64,000 bases of DNA from Bradyrhizobium canariense (GTDB lineage Bacteria > Pseudomonadota > Alphaproteobacteria > Rhizobiales > Xanthobacteraceae). Position 1 is the first letter of the stretch. Every line of letters starts with the position of its first letter. Positions 8,781-17,365 of this stretch are shown one piece after another. The translations under genes and the position numbers were made by a program. A model generated the notes under the pieces. The model did no database searches and had not been told where the DNA came from. It worked only from the letters and a program-made list of their open reading frames with translations. The stretch lies in the NCBI RefSeq assembly GCF_018130465.1, contig NZ_JAFCKJ010000001.1, forward strand, positions 372,001 through 436,000, read 5' to 3'.

Positions 8781-9458
8781 ATGCATATCGAACCCGGACT
8801 AGTCTCGGACGCCAAGCTCGTGTTGAGTTACGCAACAGGCATCGCCGTCGGCGGCGTTGCGCTGAAGCTCGCGGTCGAGACCGTGCGCGAGCAGGGCATC
8901 ACATCGTTCGCGGCGCGCACACTCGCCACTACGGGACTGGTATTCGTTTTCTTCGAGATCCTGCCGCACTTCCCGGTCGGCGTCTCCGAAGTGCACTTCA
9001 TCCTCGGCTCGACCCTGTTCCTGCTGTTTGGAGCTGCGCCTGCGGCCTTCGGCCTCGCGTTCGGCTTGCTGTTCCAGGGCGTCTTCTTCGAGCCGCCCGA
9101 TCTGCCGCAATATGGCATGAACGTCACCACGCTGCTGGTGCCGCTGTTCGCGATCCAGGCGATCGCCACGCGGATCATTCCGCGCGCTACCGCCTATGTC
9201 GATCTGCAGTACCGCCAGGCGCTGGCGCTTTCGACAACCTATCAGGCGGGCGTCATCGCCTGGGTCGCGTTCTGGGCGCTTTACGGATCGGGCTTCGGTG
9301 CGACCAACCTCGCCAACATCGCGACCTTCGCGGCGTCCTACGCGCTGGTCATCGTGATCGAGCCGCTCGCCGATCTCGGCGTGCTGGCGCTGGCGAAGTC
9401 GCTGCGCGGCGTCACCGCGTCCGGCCTCGTCACCCCGCGTTTGCACAACGCGGCTTAA
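8781..9458 (+). CDS. cbiM: CbiM-type cobalt transport membrane protein (solitary)
   Basis: This 225-residue integral membrane protein has about six hydrophobic segments. It belongs to the CbiM/NikM substrate-specificity family of ECF-type metal importers. The family metal site uses the N-terminal amine, His2 and a histidine near position 71. Here the protein begins Met-His (MHIEPGL) and has His72 in SEVHFILGSTLF, so the ligands are kept. The segment DLPQYGMNVTTLLVPL is also characteristic. No CbiN, CbiQ or CbiO gene follows; cobF is next. Control by the upstream cobalamin riboswitch supports cobalt as substrate. Whether it works alone or borrows an energising module is unknown. Confidence 0.82.
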   Translation: MHIEPGLVSDAKLVLSYATGIAVGGVALKLAVETVREQGITSFAARTLATTGLVFVFFEILPHFPVGVSEVHFILGSTLFLLFGAAPAAFGLAFGLLFQGVFFEPPDLPQYGMNVTTLLVPLFAIQAIATRIIPRATAYVDLQYRQALALSTTYQAGVIAWVAFWALYGSGFGATNLANIATFAASYALVIVIEPLADLGVLALAKSLRGVTASGLVTPRLHNAA

Positions 9459-9471
9459 GAGACAAGCGAAC

Positions 9472-9494
9472 GGGCGGCCGATGTGCGGCCGCCC
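9472..9494 (+). other. Strong stem-loop between cbiM and cobF
   Basis: A 9-bp perfect stem (9472-9480 with 9486-9494, GC-rich) closes a 5-base loop, 12 bases before the cobF ATG. It lacks a U-tract, so it is a poor intrinsic terminator. It may be an intercistronic RNA stability or attenuation element. It also argues against a GTG start for cobF at 9483, which would lie in the loop. Confidence 0.4.
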
Positions 9495-9506
9495 TTCGCA
9501 GGTAAG

Positions 9507-10256
9507 ATGCTCACGCTCTCCCTGATAGGCATCGGTTGCGGCGATCCCGAGCAGCTCACGCGCGCCGCGATCACTGCCATCAACGCGGCCGATCTCGTCC
9601 TGATCCCGCGCAAGGGGACCGCCAAGTCCGATCTCGCCGATCTCAGGCGGACGATTTGCGCGGATGTGCTGACCAGCGACACGACGCGCATTGCCGAGTT
9701 CGATCTTCCTGTGCGCGGCGCGGCTGAAGCGGATTACCGCAGGGGCGTGGACGATTGGCACGATGCGGTGGCCGCTGCCTGGTCGCAGAAGATCGCAAGT
9801 CATCTCAAGGGTGACGGCAAGGTCGCGCTGCTGATCTGGGGTGATCCCTCGCTTTATGACTCTTCGCTGCGCATTGCGCGGCGGCTCAATCCCTTGCCGA
9901 AGATCGAGGTCGTGCCCGGCATCACCTCGATCCAGGCGCTGTGCGCGGCGCATGCGCTGCCGCTCAACGACATCGGCGAGCCTTTTCTGGTCACGACGGG
10001 ACGCCGCCTGCGCGATGGCGGCTGGCCGCAAGGTATCGATACCGTGGTGGTGATGCTCGACGGCGGCACGGCGTTCCAGTCGCTTGATCCGGCGGGCCTG
10101 CACATCTGGTGGGGCGCCTATCTCGGCATGCCCGATCAGATCATCATGTCCGGCGCGCTGGCCGAGATCGGCCCGCGTATCGTCGCCGTGCGGCAAGAGG
10201 CGCGCGAACGGCATGGCTGGATCATGGACAGTTACATCCTCAAGCGCAGGCCGTGA
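9507..10256 (+). CDS. cobF: Precorrin-6A synthase (deacetylating) CobF
   Basis: This 249-residue tetrapyrrole methylase removes the C1 acetyl group and methylates C1, converting precorrin-5 to precorrin-6A. It occurs only in the aerobic pathway. Signatures are LIGIGCGDPEQLTRAA at the N-terminus and LLIWGDPSLYDSSLRIA near residue 110. The ATG at 9507 was chosen because AGGTAAG lies just upstream and the alternative GTG at 9483 falls within a hairpin. It is separated from the main cobG-A run but shares riboswitch 1 control with cbiM and cobT. Confidence 0.92.
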   Translation: MLTLSLIGIGCGDPEQLTRAAITAINAADLVLIPRKGTAKSDLADLRRTICADVLTSDTTRIAEFDLPVRGAAEADYRRGVDDWHDAVAAAWSQKIASHLKGDGKVALLIWGDPSLYDSSLRIARRLNPLPKIEVVPGITSIQALCAAHALPLNDIGEPFLVTTGRRLRDGGWPQGIDTVVVMLDGGTAFQSLDPAGLHIWWGAYLGMPDQIIMSGALAEIGPRIVAVRQEARERHGWIMDSYILKRRP

Positions 10257-10271
10257 GCCAAGCGAGGCAGC

Positions 10272-11324
10272 ATGCTCCCCGAATGGGTCTACCAACAGTG
10301 CCCCGACATATCGGCAGTCCATCGCGAGGCGGCGGTGACGCGGCAGGCGCAACTGACGAAACCGACCGGCGCGCTCGGCCGGCTCGAGCAGCTCGCGATC
10401 GAGCTTGCGGGCCTGCAAGCAACTGAGCAACCGCGCGCGGCGCGGGTGCCGGTCATCATCTTCGCCGGCGATCACGGCATCGTCGCGCAGGGCGTCTCGG
10501 CCTATCCGCAAGAAGTGACCATCGCGATGCTGGCGAATTTTGCCTCCGGCGGCGCCGCGATCTCGGTGCTCGCGCGTGAGCTGGGCTCCAGCCTGGAGGT
10601 CGTCGACGCCGGCACGCTGGCGCAGGAGGAGATGGCTGGAATCGTTACCGACAAGCCGCTGAGCGGCACGCGCGATTTCAGCGTCGAAGCTGCGCTCACC
10701 TCCACGGAGCTGGCATTTGCGTTCGAAGCCGGCCGACGTGCGATGACGCGCGCGCAGGCCGGGCAGCCCGATCTCCTGATCTTCGGCGAGATGGGCATCG
10801 GCAACACCACGACATCGGCGGCGATCGCGGCCGGCTTGCTCGGCGTGAGCGCCGAGGAGATCGCGGGCAGCGGCACCGGCATCGACGCGGCCGGCCGTGC
10901 GCACAAGGCGCGGGTGATCGACGCTGCGATCGCACGTCATGGCATTGCGGGCGCTTCGCCCGAAAAGATCCTGTGCGCCGTCGGCGGTCTTGAGATCGCG
11001 GCGATTTGTGGTGCGATCATCGCAGCTGCGCAGCGCCGCATCCCCGTGTTGATCGACGGCTTTATCGTGTCGGTCGCGGCGCTGGCGGCGGCGCGGCTCA
11101 ATCCCTCGTGCCAGCCGTTCCTGCTGGCCTCGCACCAATCCGCGGAGCAGGGGCATCGGCTGGTGCTTCGCGCGCTGAACGTGCAACCGCTGATCAGCCT
11201 CGATCTCAGGCTCGGCGAAGGATCGGGCGCGGCCATCGCGCTGCCGCTGGTGCGGTCGGCCTGCGCGCTCCACAACGGGATGGCGACCTTTGCGCAGGCC
11301 AATGTGCCTGATCGTCCAGCCTGA
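10272..11324 (+). CDS. cobT: Nicotinate-nucleotide--dimethylbenzimidazole phosphoribosyltransferase
   Basis: This 350-residue enzyme makes alpha-ribazole phosphate from dimethylbenzimidazole and nicotinate mononucleotide, activating the lower ligand of B12. Typical motifs are FAGDHGIVAQGVSAYPQEVT near residue 65, FGEMGIGNTTTSAAIAAGLLG near 172, and LGEGSGAAIALPLV near the C-terminus, where the catalytic glutamate lies. The name follows the Salmonella convention; the P. denitrificans name is cobU. The stop codon abuts the stop of the convergent cobC-like gene, forming TGATCA. Confidence 0.94.
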   Translation: MLPEWVYQQCPDISAVHREAAVTRQAQLTKPTGALGRLEQLAIELAGLQATEQPRAARVPVIIFAGDHGIVAQGVSAYPQEVTIAMLANFASGGAAISVLARELGSSLEVVDAGTLAQEEMAGIVTDKPLSGTRDFSVEAALTSTELAFAFEAGRRAMTRAQAGQPDLLIFGEMGIGNTTTSAAIAAGLLGVSAEEIAGSGTGIDAAGRAHKARVIDAAIARHGIAGASPEKILCAVGGLEIAAICGAIIAAAQRRIPVLIDGFIVSVAALAAARLNPSCQPFLLASHQSAEQGHRLVLRALNVQPLISLDLRLGEGSGAAIALPLVRSACALHNGMATFAQANVPDRPA

Positions 11325-11897
11325 TCAAATCGTCCGCTGATTGACCGAGACGACGCGCCAGCCGGTCGCGAGCCGGTCAATCCGGGTCAGCGACAGCGGA
11401 TCGATCGCAAAGCGCAGGGCCGCTTGTGGCGTCAGATCCAGCGCGATGCACAGCGCCGCGCGGATCGTGCCGGAATGCACGACGAGCGTTGCCGATCCGG
11501 TGTCGATCCGCGAGAGACCCAGCCGGACGCGCGCGACCTGATCCTCAAAGCTCTCTCCGCCCGGCGGCCGTCCGCGTGCCGGATCGCTCCAGAACCGTGC
11601 ATAGGCCTCGCCACCGGTCGCGGCGAGTTCGTCATGCCGGCGGCCGGTCCAGTCGCCAAAGTTTTGCTCGCTGAATTCGCCCACCTGCAGCGGCTCGAGC
11701 CCTAGCGCGCAGGCCGTTTCGACCGTGCGCCGCGACGGGCTCGCATAGCTCGCGGCGTCCCGCGGCAGGCGCTGCCGCAGCGCCTCCAGCTGCGCGCGAC
11801 CGCCGAGATCGGCCGGTGCGTCGGCTGCATGGATCGTCCCCGTGACGCCATCGACGGGCGCGTGCCGTATCAGCCAGAGGAAGGTCTCGCCTTCCAT
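11325..11897 (-). CDS. cobC: Histidine phosphatase, probable alpha-ribazole phosphatase CobC
   Basis: This 190-residue member of the histidine phosphatase superfamily has the RHAP motif (Arg11-His12) near the N-terminus, a second histidine in VVHSGTIRAAL, and SEQNFGDWTGRRHDEL, which resembles the CobC consensus EXXFGXWEG. CobC removes phosphate from alpha-ribazole phosphate, next to the CobT step, and the convergent cobT neighbour supports this. The ATG at 11897 was preferred because GGAG lies six bases upstream; in-frame starts at 11903 and 11948 are less well placed. A general phosphoglycerate-mutase-like role cannot be excluded. Confidence 0.72.
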   Translation of the reverse strand: MEGETFLWLIRHAPVDGVTGTIHAADAPADLGGRAQLEALRQRLPRDAASYASPSRRTVETACALGLEPLQVGEFSEQNFGDWTGRRHDELAATGGEAYARFWSDPARGRPPGGESFEDQVARVRLGLSRIDTGSATLVVHSGTIRAALCIALDLTPQAALRFAIDPLSLTRIDRLATGWRVVSVNQRTI

Positions 11898-11984
11898 GCT
11901 CATCTCCAAGGAAATTGGTCGCTGTGGCAATACCGCCGCAACTGACACATTGACTCTGTCTGGATCGTAATCCTAGATGCTCGC

Positions 11985-12157
11985 GACGGTTTCCCCGAGA
12001 GGGGATGAAAAGGGAATGCGGTGCGGGGAATTTGTCCCCAATGCCGTGGCTGCCCCCGCAACTGTAAGCGGCGAATCTTGCGTCACGAGCCACTGGGTAT
12101 CTCGGTCCCGGGAAGGCGACGCAAGGTACTGACCCGCGAGCCAGGAGACCTGCCGTC
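11985..12157 (+). promoter_or_regulatory. Cobalamin (AdoCbl) riboswitch 2
   Basis: The hallmark sequences are present: AAGGGAATGCGGTGC (12009-12023), GCCCCCGCAACTGTAAGCGG near 12052-12071, GCCACTGGG near 12089, CCGGGAAGGCG near 12109 and the B12 box GAGCCAGGAGACCTGCC at 12138-12154. P1 pairs GACGG (11985-11989) with CCGTC (12153-12157). It occupies the 391-base gap before the TonB receptor. The rest of the gap (12158-12288) has a perfect GGCTTATAAGCC palindrome (12217-12228) and a TGACGTCA palindrome (12264-12271) close to the start codon, either of which might take part in the expression platform. Confidence 0.94.
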
Positions 12158-12288
12158 AGCCGTGGTCACACGCGAAGATGTCGGTCGGGGAGTACAGACA
12201 TTCGGCTTCATCGGAAGGCTTATAAGCCGGAAGATGGGACCTTAGTTCGCTGTGACGTGCCACTGACGTCATACCGAGGTCCAAGACC

Positions 12289-14646
12289 GTGTCTCCTGTT
12301 CACATTATACGACCGCGTGCGCTTCTACTTGCATCCGCCGCACTCACATCCTTTGCCGTTCTTGATCCCTCCGCCGCGCTGGCGCAGCAGGCTCGCGAAC
12401 CTCTGCCGCCGGTCGAGGTAACGCCCGCTCAATCCCGCAAGCAGGCCAAGCCCGCCGCGCGGGAGGCGCAGGGCCCGCGCCGCGCAGCAGCTCGCCGGCC
12501 AGCGGCCGCATCCGTAGCGCCCAAGCCAGTCGTGCCAATCGCGGCAGCATCGACGCCGCTCAATACCAATGCCGTGGCTGAAAGCGCCTCGCGCCTTGGC
12601 CTGACCGTGCGCGAAACGCCCGCGACCGTGGAAGTGATCTCGGCCGAAACCATGCGCGAGCAGGGCTACCGCACCGTGTCCGACGTCGCCCAGGGAGCGG
12701 TCGGCGTCACAGCCGGCGACAATCCGGCCGAGCCTTCGGCCTTCTCGATGCGCGGCTTTACCAACAGCCAGATCAACACCCTCTACAACGGCATCAAGAT
12801 CGGCCCGCAGAACATGACCTCGCGGATCATGGACACGGCCAATCTCGAGGCTGTCGAATTCCTGAAGGGTCCGGCATCACTGATGTCAGGCGAGGGCGCC
12901 GCCGGCGGCGCGATCAACTTCGTCACCAAGCAGCCGCACACCGGTCCGATCCGGAACGAGGCGGATTTCTCCTGGGATTCGCTGAACTCGTTCCGGGCGC
13001 ATTACGGCTCGGGCGGCAGCACCAATGTGCAGGGGCTGGACTACCGCTTCGACGTCAGCCGTTCCTCGCTCAACGGCTTTGCCGACGACACCAATACCAA
13101 GACGCTCGATGTGTCGGGTCAGCTCAACTACCGCATCTCCGACAGCCTCAAGGTCTGGGGCGCGATCGAGTACCGCGAGGATCGCTCGAAGGCCTATTGG
13201 GGCGCGCCGCTGGTGTCGGCAGCCTACAGCGGCTCGCATGCGACCACGGGGATCGTCTCCGGCAACTACGTCTCGAACTACAACAAAACGAATCTCGGTG
13301 CGGTCACGATCGACGACCGCACCTTCAACACCAACTATAATGTCCTCGACAACCGCAACGTCGCACAGGAGGTGTGGCTGCGCGGCGGTTTCGAGCTGAA
13401 GCTCGCGCCCGATCTGACGCTGAAGAGCCAGGCCTATGGCTACGGCGCAGAGCGCACGTGGTTCAATAACGAGGTCGAGGCGTTCAATTCCGGCACGAAC
13501 ATGGTCGACCGTGAGCGCTTCTATGTCGCGCACAGCCAACGCTTGGTCGGCAACATCACCGACCTGATCTGGGATGCGAACATCGCTGGTTTCGACAACC
13601 GCTTGGTCACGACGCTCTCGTCGAGCTACCTCGACTTCGTCAGGCCGGGTGCCGCCAACTTTCCCGGCGATAGCGTTCCGCTGGTCGATCCCCCGCGCGG
13701 CTACTACGGCACGCTCACGACCCAGCAGCAGACAGCCCGCATCGACAATGAGGCGCTCTCGTTCGAGGACCGGCTGAAGTTGACGCGCACCTTCGCGCTA
13801 GTCGGCGGCCTTCGCGTCGAGCATATCGGTCTCGACCGCAATTCGACCGACAAGGCCGGTCTGGAGAAGGCAAACTTCCCGTTCTCGAAGTCCTGGGCTC
13901 CGACCACGGGCCGTATCGGCTACACCTGGGAAGCCGTTCCGGGGCTGACCTTTTTCAGCCAGTACGCCACGGGCGCCGATATCGCCGCTAACAACATCTT
14001 CCTGCTCAATCCGACCGATCCGCTCAACCTAACCACCGCGCGGACCTACGAGACCGGCGTCAAGCACCTGTTCTGGGACAACCGGGCGGAGTGGTCGTTC
14101 TCGGCCTACGACATCCTGCGCAAGAATGTCTATGCCGCGGCCGGCGGCATGCAGCTCAACCTCGCAGGACGGCAGGAGTCGAAGGGCGTGGAGCTTGCCG
14201 CCTCGGTCCGCCCGATCGATCCCCTGCGCCTCTGGGGCAACATCGCCTATGTCGATGCGCGCTACGCCGATTACAATTTTGTCGGCGGCTCGTTCTCCGG
14301 CAACACGCCGCCGAACGTGCCGCGCGTCGTCGCCAATGCCGGCGCGTCGTACCGGTTCTTCACGCCCTGGGCGGTCGAGCTCGGCATCACCGGCCGCCAT
14401 GTCGGCGATCGCTACAACACCGATGCCAACACCGTGACGCTGAAGGCCTACACCGTCGCGGACGTCTATGCCTTCGTCGACATCCCGAAGACGATGTTCA
14501 ACGCGGTCGACCAGGCCCGCCTGACCTTCCGGGTGCGCAACATCGCCGACAAGCGCTACGCGATCTGGGGCGATCCGTTCTATCCCGACCAGATCCTGCT
14601 GGGCGCGCCGCGGACCTATGAGATCTCGGCCGCGTTCAAATGGTAG
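12289..14646 (+). CDS. TonB-dependent outer-membrane receptor under cobalamin riboswitch control
   Basis: This 785-residue protein starts at GTG with AGGT upstream. The signal peptide is cleaved near SAALAQQ. A TonB-box-like LPPVEVTPAQ and a Pro/Ala/Arg-rich linker follow. The plug runs from about residue 100 to 220, with VEFLKGPASLMSGEGAAGG and AINFVTKQP. A 22-strand-type barrel ends in the aromatic C-terminus SAAFKW. The plug and barrel look more like ferrichrome/ferrioxamine receptors (FhuA/FoxA class) than E. coli BtuB, which is about 600 residues. The riboswitch immediately upstream argues that the substrate is a corrinoid or cobalt complex. Substrate is inferred, not shown. Confidence 0.88.
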   Translation: MSPVHIIRPRALLLASAALTSFAVLDPSAALAQQAREPLPPVEVTPAQSRKQAKPAAREAQGPRRAAARRPAAASVAPKPVVPIAAASTPLNTNAVAESASRLGLTVRETPATVEVISAETMREQGYRTVSDVAQGAVGVTAGDNPAEPSAFSMRGFTNSQINTLYNGIKIGPQNMTSRIMDTANLEAVEFLKGPASLMSGEGAAGGAINFVTKQPHTGPIRNEADFSWDSLNSFRAHYGSGGSTNVQGLDYRFDVSRSSLNGFADDTNTKTLDVSGQLNYRISDSLKVWGAIEYREDRSKAYWGAPLVSAAYSGSHATTGIVSGNYVSNYNKTNLGAVTIDDRTFNTNYNVLDNRNVAQEVWLRGGFELKLAPDLTLKSQAYGYGAERTWFNNEVEAFNSGTNMVDRERFYVAHSQRLVGNITDLIWDANIAGFDNRLVTTLSSSYLDFVRPGAANFPGDSVPLVDPPRGYYGTLTTQQQTARIDNEALSFEDRLKLTRTFALVGGLRVEHIGLDRNSTDKAGLEKANFPFSKSWAPTTGRIGYTWEAVPGLTFFSQYATGADIAANNIFLLNPTDPLNLTTARTYETGVKHLFWDNRAEWSFSAYDILRKNVYAAAGGMQLNLAGRQESKGVELAASVRPIDPLRLWGNIAYVDARYADYNFVGGSFSGNTPPNVPRVVANAGASYRFFTPWAVELGITGRHVGDRYNTDANTVTLKAYTVADVYAFVDIPKTMFNAVDQARLTFRVRNIADKRYAIWGDPFYPDQILLGAPRTYEISAAFKW

Positions 14647-14657
14647 GACGCTGATCG

Positions 14658-16079
14658 ATGATGCGCGCGATCGTCCTGCTGCATCGATGGCTCGGGATCG
14701 CATTCTGCCTGCTGTTCGCGATGTGGTTCGCGACGGGAATCGTGATGCACTTCGTTCCGTTTCCGTCCTTGACGGAAGCGGAACGCTTTGCCGGACTCGT
14801 GCCGCTGGATCGCGCTGAGACGAGGATTGCGGTCGCCGATGCCGTTGCCGCGAGCGGGATCGCGGATGCGACGCGCGTTCGCCTGATCCAGCGCAGCGAC
14901 GGACCGGTCTATGTCGTTTCGGGGCCATCGCGCGCAGGCGCAATCCGCGCCTCCGATGGGGGTGACGCGTCGGTCGCGTCTTCCGACGTCGCGCTGGCCA
15001 TCGCGCGGGATCACGCGCGCAGCCGTGGGCTGGATACCGCGGGGGCCGCGATCGTTGCGCGCTCGGACTATGACCAATGGAGCGTGCCGAACGGCTTTGA
15101 TCGCCATCGGCCCTTGTTTCGGGTTGCCCTCGGTGACGCCGGCGGAACGGAAGTCTATGTCTCCTCGCTCACCGGCGAGATCGTCCTGGATACGACGCGC
15201 AGCGAACGCGGCTGGAATCTCGTCGGCAGTGTGCTGCACTGGATCTATCCAACGGTCCTGCGAAGCAACTGGTCGCTGTGGGATCGCGTGGTCTGGACCT
15301 TGTCGCTGCTGGCGCTGATCGCAGCTTTGCTTGGCGCCGTGCTTGGTCTTGCGCGGATCAAGCTTCGAGGAGATCTGATCGGCTCGCCCTATCGTGGCTG
15401 GCATGCCCTGCATCATCTCGTCGGCCTCGCGGCGACGGTCTTCGTGCTGACCTGGATTTTCAGTGGCTGGCTCTCCATGGATCACGGGCGGCTGTTCTCG
15501 CGGGGGCAATTGACCTCCGCTGAATCCAGCGTGATGAACGCTTCACCGAACTGGACGGCTGTCCCATCGTTCGATTGGCAGCCTGTATCGCCGTCGGCCC
15601 GTGAGATCGAATGGTTTGCGTTCAACGGCAATCTCTATCGGCGGGATCGGACGGGCCTTGCCGCTCAGACCTTGATCAAGGCAGGCGATGCGCCCCGCGA
15701 TGGACCAACGGGATCTCTGGGTGTGCACGAGGTCCAGGGGCTGACCGCGCACCTCGCGGCCAGTTGCGGCGCACCGTCCGTACTCGCCGACAACGACAAC
15801 TATCCCGCGCAGTCCATCGTCCCGGGTGTCCCGGTCTACCGCTCGTACTGCGGCGACCTCTGGCTCGACATCGACGGCGCCGATGGCAATTTGCTGCAAA
15901 GGCTGGATTCGTCGCGGCGAGCTTATCGCTGGTTCTACGGCGCGCTGCACACGCTCGACTTTCCGGTTCTGCTGACGCATCCGCGTCTGCGTGATGCCCT
16001 GATTGTCGGACTGTGCGCGTTGGGACTGATGTTCTCCATCACCGGGATAGCGATTGGCTGGCGGCGCCTGCGGTCCTGA
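14658..16079 (+). CDS. PepSY-domain inner-membrane protein
   Basis: This 473-residue protein has four likely membrane helices: near residues 5-30, 205-230, 255-280 and 445-470. It has periplasmic PepSY-type segments between them (for example VYVSSLTGEIVLDTTRSERGW). Histidines in the helices (LLHRWLGIAF, HALHHLVGL) fit PepSY_TM proteins, some of which act as ferric-siderophore reductases beside their TonB receptor. It begins 11 bases after the receptor stop, so the two are one operon under riboswitch 2. A role in reducing or releasing metal from the imported complex is inferred. Confidence 0.8.
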   Translation: MMRAIVLLHRWLGIAFCLLFAMWFATGIVMHFVPFPSLTEAERFAGLVPLDRAETRIAVADAVAASGIADATRVRLIQRSDGPVYVVSGPSRAGAIRASDGGDASVASSDVALAIARDHARSRGLDTAGAAIVARSDYDQWSVPNGFDRHRPLFRVALGDAGGTEVYVSSLTGEIVLDTTRSERGWNLVGSVLHWIYPTVLRSNWSLWDRVVWTLSLLALIAALLGAVLGLARIKLRGDLIGSPYRGWHALHHLVGLAATVFVLTWIFSGWLSMDHGRLFSRGQLTSAESSVMNASPNWTAVPSFDWQPVSPSAREIEWFAFNGNLYRRDRTGLAAQTLIKAGDAPRDGPTGSLGVHEVQGLTAHLAASCGAPSVLADNDNYPAQSIVPGVPVYRSYCGDLWLDIDGADGNLLQRLDSSRRAYRWFYGALHTLDFPVLLTHPRLRDALIVGLCALGLMFSITGIAIGWRRLRS

Positions 16080-16112
16080 CCGAGACCCGCGCGCCCTGTC
16101 CGCGACCGGCGG

Positions 16113-17153
16113 TCACATCGGCTCGATGCCGATCTTCTTGATGATTCCGGCCCATTTCGAGGTCTCGGTGGCCATGAAATCCTTCAGGCCTTGTGGGTCC
16201 ATCACCAAGGGTTCGGCGCCCTGCTCGACGAAGAGGGCGCGCACCTTCGGATCGCTCACGGCTTCGATCATCGCCGCATAGAGCCTGTCGATCACGGCCT
16301 TGCTGGTAGCTGCCGGCGCGAGCAGGGCGAGCCAGGCGGCGCTCTCATAATCCTTCAGGCCGGCCTCGGCCGCGGTCGGCACATCAGGCAGGGCCGTCAT
16401 GCGCTTGTCGCTGGCGACCGCGAGCGGGAGCGCATCGCCGCTCCGGATCAGGCCGATCACGTTCGGCAGGAGCTGGAAGCCGAGCGGGACCTGGCCCGCA
16501 ATGAAGTCCGGCGTGTAAGCGGCGATGTTGCGGTAGGGAACGTGCGTGATCTCGGTGCCCGTGAGCTGCTCGAAATAGGCGGCCGCCAGGTGCTGCGACG
16601 AGCCGACGCCCACCGTCCCGTAGTTCAGCTCCCGAGGGTGCTCCTTGGCGTAGTCGATCAGTTCGTGCAGAGATTTCGGCGGCAGCCTCGAATTGATCAC
16701 GACGACATTCGGTAGCGTAGCGAACAGGCCGATGGGGGCGAGATCCTTCAGCGGATCGTAGGGGAGCTCCTTGTAGAGCGACTTGTTCGCAGCCAGCGGG
16801 CCGGAGGTGCTCATCAGCAACGTATAGCCGTCCGCGGCGGCATGCGCTGCGGCCGCGGTGCCGATATTGCCGCCGGCGCCGGGGCGGTTGTCGACCACGA
16901 AAGCCTGTCCGAGTGACATGGACATGCGGTTGAGCAGGATGCGCGTGATGACGTCGCTGGCGCTGCCGCCCGCAAAGGGCACGAGCACCTGGACCGGCCG
17001 GGTCGGATAGTCTTGTGCGTTCGCCGCCCGCATTCCGGTGGCGGCGAGCAGGGCGCCACCGCCGAGCGAGAGCAGCGACCTCCGGTCAGGCCGAAATTCC
17101 TCGCTCTGCTGCTGAGCGCTGTCCGTGATCTTGCTGCGACCGAACCGTGCCAT
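16113..17153 (-). CDS. TctC-type periplasmic solute-binding protein (orphan)
   Basis: This 346-residue member of the Bug/TctC family has a twin-arginine-like signal (DRRSLLSLGGGALLAATG … AANA). The mature protein starts QDYPTRPVQVLVPFAGGSASD, the usual family opening. TctC proteins bind carboxylates for tripartite tricarboxylate transporters, but no TctA or TctB gene is nearby. The ATG at 17153 was chosen because it gives a normal signal peptide length; an in-frame start at 17243 would add 30 atypical residues. The block at 17284-17324 upstream is shared with the hmfA promoter region, so this protein probably binds a furan acid. That link is inference. Confidence 0.85.
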   Translation of the reverse strand: MARFGRSKITDSAQQQSEEFRPDRRSLLSLGGGALLAATGMRAANAQDYPTRPVQVLVPFAGGSASDVITRILLNRMSMSLGQAFVVDNRPGAGGNIGTAAAAHAAADGYTLLMSTSGPLAANKSLYKELPYDPLKDLAPIGLFATLPNVVVINSRLPPKSLHELIDYAKEHPRELNYGTVGVGSSQHLAAAYFEQLTGTEITHVPYRNIAAYTPDFIAGQVPLGFQLLPNVIGLIRSGDALPLAVASDKRMTALPDVPTAAEAGLKDYESAAWLALLAPAATSKAVIDRLYAAMIEAVSDPKVRALFVEQGAEPLVMDPQGLKDFMATETSKWAGIIKKIGIEPM

Positions 17154-17283
17154 CTCGGACTGAATCTCCCCGACTGTGTCTTGTTCTGCGAGCCGAGGGA
17201 TTGTCCGGGACACGAGTCGTCGGGATGAGTCGCCAGGCCGCAATTTTCTGCGCCTGGACCGTAGTTAGCCGATGAATGCGACT

Positions 17284-17324
17284 GTCATGCCGGCTGGTCT
17301 CAAAACTTACCAACCCGTCTCATT
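17284..17324 (-). promoter_or_regulatory. Operator/promoter block shared with hmfA, upstream of tctC
   Basis: Read on the tctC strand, this block contains three conserved parts: AATGAGACG, TTGGTAAGT and TGAGA, each separated by two variable bases. 23 of 27 positions are identical to the hmfA copy at 21558-21584. A further 14 downstream positions match at 9 sites. Both copies have the same orientation relative to their gene. TGAGA occurs twice, 20 bases apart, the pattern expected for an AraC-family activator. TTGGTA could act as the -35 element. Confidence 0.75.
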
Positions 17325-17365
17325 TTGGCGGAGGCGCGACATCTTGTCCGAACGCAATTCGGAAT

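Noticed and set aside
8799-11273. Very long open frame (824 codons) on the minus strand
   Set aside because: It runs antisense to cbiM, cobF and cobT, which have clear family motifs. Its translation is rich in Arg, Asp and His and shows no recognisable domain, as usual for high-GC shadows.
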